In this document: positions 9,025-18,130 of the stretch, piece after piece
Numbering within the stretch: position 1 is the first letter of the stretch
Layout of the letters: every line of letters starts with the position of its first letter
Assembly (NCBI RefSeq): GCF_964186625.1
Contig: NZ_OZ075108.1
Location: forward strand, 1,922,001 to 1,986,000
Direction: 5' to 3'
From: Asticcacaulis sp. MM231
GTDB taxonomy: Bacteria > Pseudomonadota > Alphaproteobacteria > Caulobacterales > Caulobacteraceae
DNA: 64,000 nt
Program-made: the position numbers and the translations under genes
Notes under the pieces: generated by a model
What the model was told of the DNA's origin: nothing
Seen by the model: only the letters and a program-made list of their open reading frames with translations
The model's database searches: none

Positions 9025-10426
9025 CTAGATGTCGTCTTCATCGCTACGGATATGGGCCAGTCCCAGGCTCTTCAGCTTGCGGTGCAGCGCCGAGCGCTCC
9101 ATGCCGATGAAGTTGGCGGTGCGAGAAATATTGCCGCCGAAACGTACGATCTGCGACGACAGATATTCGCGCTCGAACACCTCACGGGCATCGCGCAGCG
9201 GCAGGGCGATGATGCGCTCCGGACGAATAGCGCCGGCCGTGGCGGATTCCACCACTTCCGACGGCAGCATATGCGCGGTAATCGGTTCGTTCGGATTGCC
9301 GGTCGCCAGGATCAGCAGGCGTTCGATGTTGTTGCGAAGTTGGCGCACATTGCCCGGCCATTCGTGGACCTGCAAAGTGGCCATGGCGTCTTCCGAGAGG
9401 ATGCGCTTGGGCAGGCCTTGCGCCGCCGCGATGCGGTCGATGAAATACTGCACCAGTTCGGCAATATCGCCACGACGCTCCGACAGGCCCGGCACGCGAA
9501 CGGGCACGACGTTGAGACGGTGGAACAGGTCTTCGCGGAAGCGGCCCGCCGCGATCTCGGTCGAGAGGTCTTTCGAGGTTGAGGAGATGACCCGCACATC
9601 GACCTGCACATCCTGAGCACCGCCAACGCGCGTGAAGCGCTGCTCGACGAGCACACGCAGGATGCGACTTCTGGCTCTCCGGCGGCATGTCGGCCACCTC
9701 ATCGAGGAACAGGGTGCCGCCATGGGCGCGTTCGAACACACCGATCTTGCGCGGACGTCCGCTCTCGCCTTCTTCGCCGAACAGTTCGACATCGAGCCGT
9801 TCCGGCGTCATACCGGCGGCCGAAATCGGCACGAATTCGCACTTGGCGCGCGGGCTGACCTCGTGGATCATGCGGGCCACCAGTTCCTTGCCGGAACCGG
9901 CGGGGCCGGAAATCATGATGCGCGAATTGGCCGGCGCCACCTTGGCGATGGTCGACCGCAACAGTTGCGCCGCCGCTGAATTGCCGATCAGTCCGTCCGG
10001 CACGACGGCTTGGCTGCGCAGGCGCTTGTTTTCTCGGCGCAGACTGGTCAGTTCAAGCGCTCTCTGAACAACCATGATCAGGCGCTCTGTTTTAAAGGGC
10101 TTTTCGATAAAATCGAAGGCGCCTTTCTTGATGGCGGTGACGGCGGTTTCAATCGTGCCGTGACCCGAAATCATGATGGCCGGAATATCCGGATCGAGCT
10201 CGTGGATCACGCTCAGCAACTCGATGCCATCGAGGCCGCCGCCCTGCATCCAAATATCGAGCACGCACAGGCTGGGCTTGCGCGCCTTGATGGCCCGCAA
10301 GGCGGCGTTGGAATCGGCCGCGGTTCGCACCGAATAGCCTTCGTCTTCCAGAATACCCGCGATCAACTCGCGGATATCCGCCTCATCATCCACAACCAGA
10401 ATATCAACGCCAGACGATACTTTCAT
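9025..10426 (-). pseudogene. ntrX: NtrX response regulator gene, interrupted by a 1-base frameshift
   Basis: The first part (10426 to ~9670) encodes a receiver with D13-D14 and phospho-acceptor D57, then the start of the AAA+ domain (GPAGSGKE Walker A, GGTLFLDEVADMP). After PPESQ the frame is lost and would run on as nonsense. The correct continuation (SRILRVLVEQRFTRVGG to the Fis-type helix-turn-helix at the C-terminus) lies in another frame, ending at 9025. Removing one A from the coding-strand AA (plus-strand TT at 9669-9670) restores a 466-residue NtrX. It lacks the sigma-54 GAFTGA loop, as reported for other alphaproteobacterial NtrX. The lesion may be a sequencing error. Confidence 0.88.
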
Positions 10427-10433
10427 CACATCC

Positions 10434-12764
10434 TCATATATTTTGGCTCACAAGTTTCGGGCTGCTATGACCGTCTCTTGCCGCAACCGGATTTTGCCCG
10501 ATCTGCATACGCGGCAAACGCAGGACAGCCCGCGCGCCGCTTAAATGGACCGCGTCGTTGAGATAGAACTCACCGCCATGGTCTTCGAGAATACGCTTTA
10601 CAATAGCCAGGCCGAGGCCCGTGCCCTTTTCACGCGTGGTGACATAGGGCTCGGTCAATCGGTCACGATCTTTTTCCGGCAGGCCGATACCGTCGTCCTC
10701 GACCTCAATGACAAGTTCGCCATCCTTGATCAGCATTTCGACGCGCAGATGGCCAAGAATACCATCATTCGGCTGGACTTCATCGCTGCCGCGATCACGC
10801 ATCAGGCGCGAAGAAATCGCCTCGCCGCCGTTTTTGAGAACGTTACCAAGCGCCTGGCTGAGCATCCGGCCATCACAGATCACCTTGACGTCCGGCATAG
10901 GCTCGACAATCTCGATAGAAAGATCCGGCCTTGCCACACGCTGCGCGAAGACGGCGGCGCGCACCATTTCCGGTGCGTCTTCCTCGGAGAAATTCGGCGC
11001 CGGCATACGGGCGAACGAGGAGAATTCATCGACCATGCGGCCGATATCGCCGACCTGTCTCACAATGGTGTCGGTCAGGCGGTCGAAGATCTCGACATCC
11101 GTATCAATCTGACCGCGGTATTTCTTGCGCAGGCGTTCAGCCGAAAGCTGGATCGGCGTCAGCGGATTCTTGATCTCGTGGGCGATGCGGCGCGCCACGT
11201 CTTTCCAGGCGGCATTACGCTGGGCCGCGATCAGGCGAGTCATGTCATCGAAGGTCAGAACCGCCCCGCCGGTCTCCAGACCGGACGCCCGCACGCGCAT
11301 ACGGCGGGTCTCGCCCTTGCGCACCAGATCGACCTCGACCTCTTCGACGCGATGCACGGACACCTTATCGAGAAGTTCAGTAATTTCAGGCGCTAATTCG
11401 CGTATGTTCACACCAAGCGCATCCTCGGAAGCGATGCTGAGAAAGTTGGCGGCATGACGATTGATGGCCGAAACATGCTCCAGAACATCAAGCCCGACGA
11501 TGCCGGCACTAATTTCCGACAGCACGGTTTCGATAAAGCGCCGCCGGCTTTCCGCTTCCTCACCGGCGGATTTAAGCGCCGCCTGCTGACTTTGCAGGTC
11601 GGAGGTCATGCGGTTGAAGGCGCGTGACAGCACAGCGATATCTTCGGATTGCTTGATCGTCATGACGCGCGCGTTGAGATCCCCACCAGCCACTTTGTCA
11701 GCGGCCTGCACAAGTCGGGCCACCGGCACAGCGATGCTTTCTGCGGCTGAGGTGCCGCCCCAGATGGCACCGATGAGCACCAGAAGCACGGCCTCGACAT
11801 AGGCCATGAAGAAGATGCTCTGAGCCCGGATCTTCTTGTTGGTGGTCTCGCGGTAGTCGTTGATCGCCTGGGTCGCGGTCTGGATCTTGGCATAGATGCC
11901 CGTTGGCAGCAGTTTGATGCCATAAAGCATGGCACCGTTATAGTTGCTGAGCGGATAGATCAGGCGGATGGCGTCGGGATCGCCATAGGGGTAGGCCTTG
12001 GGGCCGGTTGAGGCCACATCCTGAATCGCTTCCGGCGGCGGCGCCATATAAAGAGGCGAACCCTTGCCCTCGGCGCGTGCCAGAACCTGTCCGGTTCGGT
12101 CGATGACATAGATGGCCGTCAGTTCGCCGCGTTGCTCTTCCAATGCTTTTTGCAGGCCCATGGCGAAGGCCAGCCGATCGGGAAACAGCTTGCGACCATT
12201 CTCGCTCTGCGCGCGGGTCTGGATATCCTTCATGGCGATGGTCGAGGCATCAATGGCGCTGGTCAGGTACACGCCAGCAAAGTCATAACCGTTCTCGACC
12301 GAGGCCTTGACCCGATCTGAGAACCAGGTGTCGATGCCGCGATTGAGGAAGGTGAAGGACAGGGCCACAATGATGGCCGGAGTCACCGCCGCCAGCGAAA
12401 ACAGGAAGACGAAGCGCAGGTGCAAACGCGCGCCGGCATCGGCGCCACGGCTGCGCGCAATCGTGATGACGCGCCGGACGACGACGAAAACCAGACCCAG
12501 CAGCAGGGCCAGATTGAGAAAAACGAGGATGAGAAGATAGTCGGCGGTGTTGCCGACGGGGCCCTTGATGGTCAGGCCGGTGCCCGGCGTGGCGACGATA
12601 AGCCAGACGATAAAGGCGGTGGTCAGCATGGACGCGCCATAACCCACCGCCAGGCCAAGCTTGCCAAGGCCAGCCGTGCGGAGCGATTTCAGGCTGCGTC
12701 GCAACTGCGGCAGCCAGCGTCGTCGTGCTGTAGCGTCTTTCAAGGGTGAACCACTGATGACCAA
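10434..12764 (-). CDS. ntrY: NtrY sensor histidine kinase
   Basis: 776 residues: three N-terminal membrane helices (about 33-60, 75-97, 115-140), a periplasmic sensor loop, a fourth helix near 310, HAMP, a PAS domain, the HisKA H-box (DVARRIAHEIKNPLTP) and the HATPase with EVEDDGIGLPEKD and GTGLGLAIVKRI. It is the partner of NtrX, sensing nitrogen or redox state in alphaproteobacteria. The only plausible upstream start is TTG at 12764 without a good ribosome-binding site, so the start is uncertain. It follows dusB by 75 bases, where many relatives carry ntrB-ntrC. Confidence 0.93.
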   Translation of the reverse strand: MVISGSPLKDATARRRWLPQLRRSLKSLRTAGLGKLGLAVGYGASMLTTAFIVWLIVATPGTGLTIKGPVGNTADYLLILVFLNLALLLGLVFVVVRRVITIARSRGADAGARLHLRFVFLFSLAAVTPAIIVALSFTFLNRGIDTWFSDRVKASVENGYDFAGVYLTSAIDASTIAMKDIQTRAQSENGRKLFPDRLAFAMGLQKALEEQRGELTAIYVIDRTGQVLARAEGKGSPLYMAPPPEAIQDVASTGPKAYPYGDPDAIRLIYPLSNYNGAMLYGIKLLPTGIYAKIQTATQAINDYRETTNKKIRAQSIFFMAYVEAVLLVLIGAIWGGTSAAESIAVPVARLVQAADKVAGGDLNARVMTIKQSEDIAVLSRAFNRMTSDLQSQQAALKSAGEEAESRRRFIETVLSEISAGIVGLDVLEHVSAINRHAANFLSIASEDALGVNIRELAPEITELLDKVSVHRVEEVEVDLVRKGETRRMRVRASGLETGGAVLTFDDMTRLIAAQRNAAWKDVARRIAHEIKNPLTPIQLSAERLRKKYRGQIDTDVEIFDRLTDTIVRQVGDIGRMVDEFSSFARMPAPNFSEEDAPEMVRAAVFAQRVARPDLSIEIVEPMPDVKVICDGRMLSQALGNVLKNGGEAISSRLMRDRGSDEVQPNDGILGHLRVEMLIKDGELVIEVEDDGIGLPEKDRDRLTEPYVTTREKGTGLGLAIVKRILEDHGGEFYLNDAVHLSGARAVLRLPRMQIGQNPVAARDGHSSPKLVSQNI

Positions 12765-12839
12765 ACTAGTGACATTTGCGCACTACTGTGTCCGAATATC
12801 AACAGGAATGTTGCATATTTCACGAGATTGTTGCCACGG

Positions 12840-13829
12840 TCAGGCGGTCATCAAATCCCGGACGGCGGCTTCGATCTGAACCGCATCCTCCATGCGGCAG
12901 ACGCGCGCCTTGTCCTGCCGTCGCACCTGCGGATCGGAGTGATGTGTCGACGCCTCGATATAGGCGCCGAGGTGTTTCTTGAACATGCGCAGGCCCAAAA
13001 CGTCGCCATAAAAACGCATGGAAGCCTGCATGTGCTCAATCATCAGATTAGCCCTTTGCAATAAATCGATGATTTGCATCGGTTTATTGTCATTTAAGGC
13101 CTGATCAAGATCACGCGCAAACCAGGGCCTTCCATAGATACCCCGACCGATCATGACGCCATCCGCGCCGGATTGTTCCAGCGCTGCCTGAGCTGAATCG
13201 AGATCAATAATGTCGCCGTTGACGATGACGGGCACGCGCACCGCCGCCTTGACCTCGGCTACGGCGCGCCAGTTGGCCTCACCTTTGTAAAACTGTTGGC
13301 GAGTACGGCCATGCACGGTCAGGGCAGCGATGCCGAGCTTTTCAGCCCGCTGCGCCAGTTCGGCGGCATTGTGATTGTCGTCCCAGCCCAGCCGCATCTT
13401 GACTGTCACCGGACGCGATGTGGCTTGCAGCGCCGCCGTCATGATCCGTTCGGCCTGATCGAGATCGCGCATCAGGGCCGAGCCACACAAGACACCGGTC
13501 ACTTCCTTGGCCGGACAGCCAAAATTGAGATCGACAATGTGGGCACCCAACTCTTCGGCCAGATGCGCGCCACGGGCGATATGCGCCGGATCGCGCCCGA
13601 TAAGCTGGATGATCTTGAGGCCGTCATGCTCGCCCAGTTGCGCCTTGCGCACAATATCAGGGCGGCCACTTTCCATCTCCGCGCACGCCACCATTTCCGT
13701 GGCGGCATAGGACGCGCCAAGCTTATGCGCCATATAGCGAAACGGCAGGTCGGACACGCCGGTCATGGGCGCGATCAGCACCCTGCCCCTGATATCCACA
13801 TCACCGATTTTCAAACTCTGTGCCGTCAT
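12840..13829 (-). CDS. dusB: tRNA-dihydrouridine synthase DusB
   Basis: About 329 residues from the ATG at 13829 (a GTG at 13844 would add five). FMN-dependent TIM-barrel features are present: IAPMTGVSDLPFR at the N-terminus, the catalytic cysteine loop NFGCPAKEVTGVLCGSALMRD, VKMRLGWDD, HGRTRQQFYKGEANW and GADGVMIGRGIYGRPW. It reduces uridines in the tRNA D-loop (U17 in E. coli). In alphaproteobacteria the gene (nifR3) heads the ntr operon, as it does here before ntrY. Confidence 0.95.
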   Translation of the reverse strand: MTAQSLKIGDVDIRGRVLIAPMTGVSDLPFRYMAHKLGASYAATEMVACAEMESGRPDIVRKAQLGEHDGLKIIQLIGRDPAHIARGAHLAEELGAHIVDLNFGCPAKEVTGVLCGSALMRDLDQAERIMTAALQATSRPVTVKMRLGWDDNHNAAELAQRAEKLGIAALTVHGRTRQQFYKGEANWRAVAEVKAAVRVPVIVNGDIIDLDSAQAALEQSGADGVMIGRGIYGRPWFARDLDQALNDNKPMQIIDLLQRANLMIEHMQASMRFYGDVLGLRMFKKHLGAYIEASTHHSDPQVRRQDKARVCRMEDAVQIEAAVRDLMTA

Positions 13830-13890
13830 AAGGCTCACATACACACTTCAAGCCTCTTGCGCCACGCCTGTATCGCGCTAATACGGTCCC

Positions 13891-15030
13891 ATGACATTTC
13901 ATGCGATCATCGTCGCCGGCGGGTCCGGCAGCCGCTCGGGCGGCAAAAAACAGTGGATGCTGCTCGGCGGCCGCTCCGTCCTTGACTGGTCCTTCGCGGC
14001 CTTTGAAGAGGCAGGCGCAGCCGGAATCGTCATTGTCGTGCCGCCGGAAGACGTGACACAGTCCGAAATCGTCTATGGGGCGCGCGCCACAATCGTGGCC
14101 GGCGGCGCGCTACGGGCTGATTCCGTGGTCAATGGACTTCACGCCATAAGCGCCGGCAAGGACGAAGTGGTGCTGATCCATGACGCCGCTCGCCCCTTGC
14201 TTAAAGCGCATCATATCAATGCCTTGTTGAGAGAACTTGAGATGAAACCGGCGGCGATTCTGGCGCTTCCGGTCACCGATTCGCTTAAGCGCGGCGAGAA
14301 CAACCGCATTGTCGAGGCGCCGTCGCGTGAACATCTGTGGCGCGCCCAGACTCCGCAGGCTTTTCGGCTGGGTGATATCCTGCGCGCCTACGAACGTTGG
14401 CCCGCCGACCAGACGCCGACTGATGAAGCCATGGTCGCCAGCCATTCCGGCATCAATGTTACCCTGGTCGAAGGCGATATGAGCCTACACAAACTGACCT
14501 ATCCCGCAGATTTCGCCCTGCTTGAAGCTTTAATTCCCAAGGATAAGCCTTTGAAACAAATTAGAATTGGTCAGGGATTTGATGCCCACCGCTGGGGTGA
14601 TGGTGACAGCGTGTGGTTGTGCGGCGTCGAGATCACGCACACCCAGACCCTGATCGGTCACAGCGACGCCGATGCCGGCCTGCACGCCCTCACCGACGCC
14701 CTGCTGGGCGCGGCAGGTCTGGGCGACATCGGCGATCATTTCCCGCCGACCGATCCACAGTGGAAGGGCGCGGCCTCCGATCAATTTCTTCAGCACGCCG
14801 CCGACCTGGTGCGCGGTGTCGGCGCCGAGATCGTCAATGTCGATGTCACGCTCATCTGCGAACGTCCGAAGATCAAGCCGCACCGCGAGGCCATGCGCGC
14901 CCGCATCGCCGAGATTCTCAACATTACGGTTGATCGCGTCAGTGTGAAGGCAACGACGACCGAGGGCATGGGCTTTACCGGCCGCGAAGAAGGTCTTGCC
15001 GCACAGGCAATCTGCGCGATCGAGCTGTAA
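13891..15030 (+). CDS. ispDF: Bifunctional MEP-pathway enzyme IspD/IspF
   Basis: 379 residues fusing two enzymes. Residues 1-~220 are the CDP-ME synthase IspD, with the nucleotide-binding IIVAGGSGSRSGGKKQW near the start and IHDAARPLL. Residues ~222-379 are the zinc enzyme IspF, with RIGQGFDAHRWGDG, GHSDADAGLHALTDALLGA and the C-terminal KATTTEGMGFTGREEG. Together they make isoprenoid precursors for quinones and undecaprenyl phosphate; IspE is elsewhere. The fusion is usual in alphaproteobacteria. It is divergent from dusB. Confidence 0.97.
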   Translation: MTFHAIIVAGGSGSRSGGKKQWMLLGGRSVLDWSFAAFEEAGAAGIVIVVPPEDVTQSEIVYGARATIVAGGALRADSVVNGLHAISAGKDEVVLIHDAARPLLKAHHINALLRELEMKPAAILALPVTDSLKRGENNRIVEAPSREHLWRAQTPQAFRLGDILRAYERWPADQTPTDEAMVASHSGINVTLVEGDMSLHKLTYPADFALLEALIPKDKPLKQIRIGQGFDAHRWGDGDSVWLCGVEITHTQTLIGHSDADAGLHALTDALLGAAGLGDIGDHFPPTDPQWKGAASDQFLQHAADLVRGVGAEIVNVDVTLICERPKIKPHREAMRARIAEILNITVDRVSVKATTTEGMGFTGREEGLAAQAICAIEL

Positions 15031-15055
15031 AAACAGGGTGTTGAGGAAATTGATC

Positions 15056-15080
15056 AAACCCATTGAATTGCTATGGGTTT
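15056..15080 (+). terminator. Rho-independent terminator after ispDF
   Basis: An 8-base perfect stem (AAACCCAT paired with ATGGGTTT) with a 9-base loop, ending in a short T-rich run, 25 bases after the ispDF stop. Confidence 0.6.
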
Positions 15081-15111
15081 TATTGCGAAGTATTCTCATG
15101 GTCACTAGGTA

Positions 15112-15140
15112 TTGAAAAGAGATTCCGCCCCGAATATATG
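15112..15140 (+). promoter_or_regulatory. Candidate sodB promoter
   Basis: TTGAAA, 17 bases, TATATG, placing transcription start near 15147. The predicted leader contains a hairpin (GGGGGTT at 15143-15149 with AACCCCC at 15162-15168) just before the GAGG ribosome-binding site of sodB. Confidence 0.5.
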
Positions 15141-15184
15141 ACGGGGGTTCGCGTTTTTCATAACCCCCACACCGAGGTCCTCCC

Positions 15185-15796
15185 ATGCCCTTCGAATTGC
15201 CAGCCCTGCCCTACGCCACCGATGCGTTGGAACCGTACATGTCGGCCAACACCTTCAGCTTCCACCATGCGAAGCACCACAAGGCCTATGTCGACAATCT
15301 CAACAAGCTGATCGAAGGCACAGAATTCGCGGGTCTGTCGCTGGTCGAGATCGTCAAGGCGTCGGAAGGCAAGAACCCCGGCGTGTTCAACAACTCTGCC
15401 CAGGTGTGGAACCACACCTTCTTCTGGCACTCGATGAAGCCGAACGGCGGCGGTGCAGCCACCGGCGCGATTGCCGCCAAGATTGACGCCGATTTCGGTT
15501 CGTCCGACGCCTTCGTCGAGCAGTTCAAGACCGCTGGCGCCACGCAGTTCGGCTCCGGCTGGGCGTGGCTCGTGCTCGGCACCGACGGCAAGCTCAAGGT
15601 CGTCAAGACCGGCAACGCCGAAACGCCCTTCACCAAGGGTGACAAGCCGCTGTTGACCCTCGACGTCTGGGAGCACGCCTACTACCTCGACTATCAGAAT
15701 CTGCGCCCGAAGTTCATCGAAACCTACCTGACCTCGCTGGTCAACTGGGACTTCGCTAACGCTAATCTGGACGCCCCTCTGCACGCCGGCGTCTAA
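15185..15796 (+). CDS. sodB: Superoxide dismutase [Fe] SodB
   Basis: 203 residues, complete. Metal ligands are recognisable in SFHHAKHHKAYVDNLN (His), VWNHTFFWHSM (His), and DVWEHAYYLDYQN (Asp and His). The NNSAQVWNHTFFW stretch, with a Gln at the Fe-SOD position, points to the iron form; cambialistic use of Mn cannot be excluded. No signal peptide, so it is cytoplasmic. It dismutates superoxide. Single-gene unit with its own promoter and terminator. Confidence 0.95.
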   Translation: MPFELPALPYATDALEPYMSANTFSFHHAKHHKAYVDNLNKLIEGTEFAGLSLVEIVKASEGKNPGVFNNSAQVWNHTFFWHSMKPNGGGAATGAIAAKIDADFGSSDAFVEQFKTAGATQFGSGWAWLVLGTDGKLKVVKTGNAETPFTKGDKPLLTLDVWEHAYYLDYQNLRPKFIETYLTSLVNWDFANANLDAPLHAGV

Positions 15797-15818
15797 TTTC
15801 TTCTTGTTATTTGATGGT

Positions 15819-15847
15819 AAAAGGCGATCCTTGCGGGTCGCCTTTTT
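15819..15847 (+). terminator. Rho-independent terminator after sodB
   Basis: A 9-base perfect stem AAAAGGCGA / TCGCCTTTT with a 10-base loop, ending in a run of five Ts, 23 bases after the sodB stop and just before the cinA-domain gene. Confidence 0.8.
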
Positions 15848-15861
15848 CTTTGATGTGAACC

Positions 15862-16359
15862 ATGACCCAGCCAAAACTCGCCGCGCACCTGATCGACCTG
15901 CTGAAAGCACAGCGTAAGACCATCACCACGGTGGAAAGCTGCACAGGCGGACTGATTTCGGGGGCCATCACAGGCGTTTCGGGCTCATCCGAGGTGTTTG
16001 AAACCGGTTTCGTCACCTATTCCAACGCCGCCAAAACGGCTCTGGTCGGCGTACCGGAAGCGCTTTTGCAGGCCTATGGCGCGGTGAGCATCGAAGTCGC
16101 GGCGGCCATGGCGGAAGGCGCGTTAAAAACAGCCAGCGCGCACATGGGCTTAAGCGTTACCGGGATTGCCGGCCCAACCGGCGGCAGCGCGGAAAAACCG
16201 GTCGGCATGGTGTGCTTTGGCCTCAGCCATATCGATCCGGAAAAGCGGATCACGACCCTGGCGCAGGAAATGCAGTTCGGCGCTATCGGTCGTGACCAGG
16301 TGCGCGAAGCCAGCGTCATTCATGCCTTAAGCTGGGTGATCGAGACGCTTCAGGCGTGA
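15862..16359 (+). CDS. pncC: CinA C-terminal-domain protein (PncC-type nicotinamide-nucleotide amidohydrolase)
   Basis: 165 residues comprising only the CinA C-terminal domain, without the MoaB-like N-terminal domain. The hallmark TVESCTGGLISGAITGVSGS is near residue 25, followed by GFVTYSNAAKTALVGV and the SVTGIAGPTGGSAEKPVG loop. The family deamidates NMN to nicotinate mononucleotide in the pyridine nucleotide cycle. It ends back-to-back with the minus-strand DUF6434 gene (stops at 16359/16360). Confidence 0.9.
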   Translation: MTQPKLAAHLIDLLKAQRKTITTVESCTGGLISGAITGVSGSSEVFETGFVTYSNAAKTALVGVPEALLQAYGAVSIEVAAAMAEGALKTASAHMGLSVTGIAGPTGGSAEKPVGMVCFGLSHIDPEKRITTLAQEMQFGAIGRDQVREASVIHALSWVIETLQA

Positions 16360-16572
16360 TCAGCGATTGTGGCGTTTGCGCCATTCATCGACAAGATCGC
16401 CCAGGGTTTGGGGTACGCCGCTTTTCATCCAGGCCATAAACGCCCGATCGAAGGCAAACTCATCGCCACATTCACCAATCATGAAGCGTCGCACGTTCTG
16501 CGTCATTTTATAACTGGCATTCAGCGGCGTTTCGCGGGTTAGCGCTTCGCTATGCCAGTCAAATGCGCTCAT
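16360..16572 (-). CDS. Small DUF6434-type protein
   Basis: 70 residues with no membrane segment. It has the FDWHSEALTRETPLNASYK start, TQNVRRFM, a Gly-Asp-Glu-Phe-x-Phe-Asp-Arg stretch and the closing GDLVDEWRKRH seen in DUF6434 proteins, sometimes attached to SAP DNA-binding domains. The function is unknown. Its ATG overlaps the stop of the COQ10-like gene (ATGA), so it is the last gene of the lipA operon. Confidence 0.75.
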   Translation of the reverse strand: MSAFDWHSEALTRETPLNASYKMTQNVRRFMIGECGDEFAFDRAFMAWMKSGVPQTLGDLVDEWRKRHNR

Positions 16573-17021
16573 AGCTTGGGATAAAGGCTGGCGGCGCGGG
16601 CTTCAAAAATCGCCAGCAGTTTCGAGACCGCCAGTTTGAAATTGGCTTTGAAAACGGCATCGAGGATCGGGTTCTTGATCTCGACATCCATATCGAAGGC
16701 GACCTGCGTGCCGCCGTCGACGACAACGAATGACCAGCGGCCGGCCAGTTTGCGGAAAGGCCCGCGGATCAGCGCGAAATCGACCGTCTTGTTTAAAGGA
16801 TGGCGCGTCACACGCGTCGAGAACTTCTCAGACAGCATCTTGAAGCCGACATTGACGTCGGCATCGAAGCGGCTGACGCCATCCGGCAGGGTTTCGCGGT
16901 TATAGGCGCGCAGCTTGGTGATCCACTGGATAAAGTCCGGATAGCGTTCGACATCGCTGACCAGGTCATACAGTTGCGCAGCGTCATAAGGCAGGACGCG
17001 CTCAAGACGAAATTGCGTCAT
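16569..17021 (-). CDS. COQ10/RatA-type START-domain protein
   Basis: 150 residues forming one START-like domain: VLPYDAAQLYDLVSDVERYPDFIQWI at the N-terminus, and the strand KNPILDAVFKANFKLAVSKL near the end. In alphaproteobacteria and mitochondria such proteins bind ubiquinone or its precursors and aid respiration; the E. coli relative RatA is described as a toxin. The alphaproteobacterial setting next to lipA favours the COQ10 role. It lies 3 bases after lipA. Confidence 0.88.
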   Translation of the reverse strand: MTQFRLERVLPYDAAQLYDLVSDVERYPDFIQWITKLRAYNRETLPDGVSRFDADVNVGFKMLSEKFSTRVTRHPLNKTVDFALIRGPFRKLAGRWSFVVVDGGTQVAFDMDVEIKNPILDAVFKANFKLAVSKLLAIFEARAASLYPKL

Positions 17022-17024
17022 GGA

Positions 17025-17981
17025 CTACTTTTTCGCAGCTCTGGCAGCGCGCAGGCGCTCGAAATCCTCGCCGGCGTGGTGCGACGAACGCGTCAGCGGC
17101 GACGACGACACCATCAGGAAACCCTTGGCGCGGGCGATGGCTTCATAGGCCTTGAATTCATCCGGCGTCACGAAGCGATCAATGGCGGCGTGCTTGCGCG
17201 TCGGCTGGAGATACTGGCCGATGGTGATGAAGTCGATACCGGCCGAGCGCATGTCGTCCATGACCTGCATAACTTCTTCGCGCGTTTCACCGAGCCCCAC
17301 CATGATGCCGGACTTGGTGAACTGCTGCGGATCGCGTTCCTTGACGCGCTCCAGAAGGCGCAAGCTATGGAAATAGCGCGCACCGGGGCGGATCTTGAGA
17401 TAGTTGCGCGGCACGGTCTCTAAATTGTGGTTGAAGACGTCCGGCTTGGCGTCGATGACGATCTCGGCGGCGCCTTCCTTGCGCAGGAAGTCCGGCGTCA
17501 GGATCTCGATGGTCGTCTTGGGCGATTGCGTGCGAATCTGGCGGATGACCTCGGCGAAGTGCGCCGCGCCGCCATCTTTCAGATCGTCGCGGTCCACCGA
17601 CGTGATAACCACGTGCGACAGCTTCATCAGGGCGACGGTTTCGCCCACGCGCCTTGGCTCGTCGGTATCGAGCGGTTGCGGCAGGCCGGTCTTGACGTTG
17701 CAGAAGGCGCAGGCGCGTGTGCAGGTGTCGCCCATGATCATGATGGTGGCGTGGTTTTTCGACCAGCACTCGCCGATATTCGGGCAGGCGGCTTCCTCGC
17801 AGACGGTCACCAGCTTGGCGTCGCGCACGATGCCGCGCGTCTCGTTATAACCGGTCGAGCCGGGCGCCTTGACGCGCAGCCAGTCTGGTTTTTTCAGGAT
17901 CGGCGAATCGGGTTTGTTCTGCTTTTCCGGGTGACGCAGTTCACGCGGGCTGGAATCAACACGATTTATCAGAGTGACCAT
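17025..17981 (-). CDS. lipA: Lipoyl synthase LipA
   Basis: 318 residues from the ATG at 17981; a TTG at 18002 would add seven. It is a radical SAM enzyme with both clusters visible: the auxiliary [13 protein letters not shown] (C-x4-C-x5-C), the SAM cluster CTRACAFC (C-x3-C-x2-C), and the C-terminal [15 protein letters not shown] whose serine ligates the auxiliary cluster. It inserts two sulphurs into octanoyl groups on lipoyl domains such as those of PdhB and PdhC encoded at 31-33 kb. First gene of a lipA-COQ10-DUF6434 operon. Confidence 0.97.
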   Translation of the reverse strand: MVTLINRVDSSPRELRHPEKQNKPDSPILKKPDWLRVKAPGSTGYNETRGIVRDAKLVTVCEEAACPNIGECWSKNHATIMIMGDTCTRACAFCNVKTGLPQPLDTDEPRRVGETVALMKLSHVVITSVDRDDLKDGGAAHFAEVIRQIRTQSPKTTIEILTPDFLRKEGAAEIVIDAKPDVFNHNLETVPRNYLKIRPGARYFHSLRLLERVKERDPQQFTKSGIMVGLGETREEVMQVMDDMRSAGIDFITIGQYLQPTRKHAAIDRFVTPDEFKAYEAIARAKGFLMVSSSPLTRSSHHAGEDFERLRAARAAKK

Positions 17982-18130
17982 GGAGGGCTCAGCTTGACTC
18001 AATTGGGGGCTTCACGAGAATACAGAGGCCCTAATTGGTCTTTTCACGTCATAATATCAAGTCAATTCCTGCTAATAGTGCGTTGCAAATGTCATAGCCG
18101 CTTCACGGAATCTCAAGTATAGCTTGCTGA

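Noticed and set aside
15143..15168. Hairpin in the sodB leader as a riboswitch
   Set aside because: A single GGGGGTT/AACCCCC stem is too simple; no aptamer-like structure is seen. It may only affect mRNA stability.
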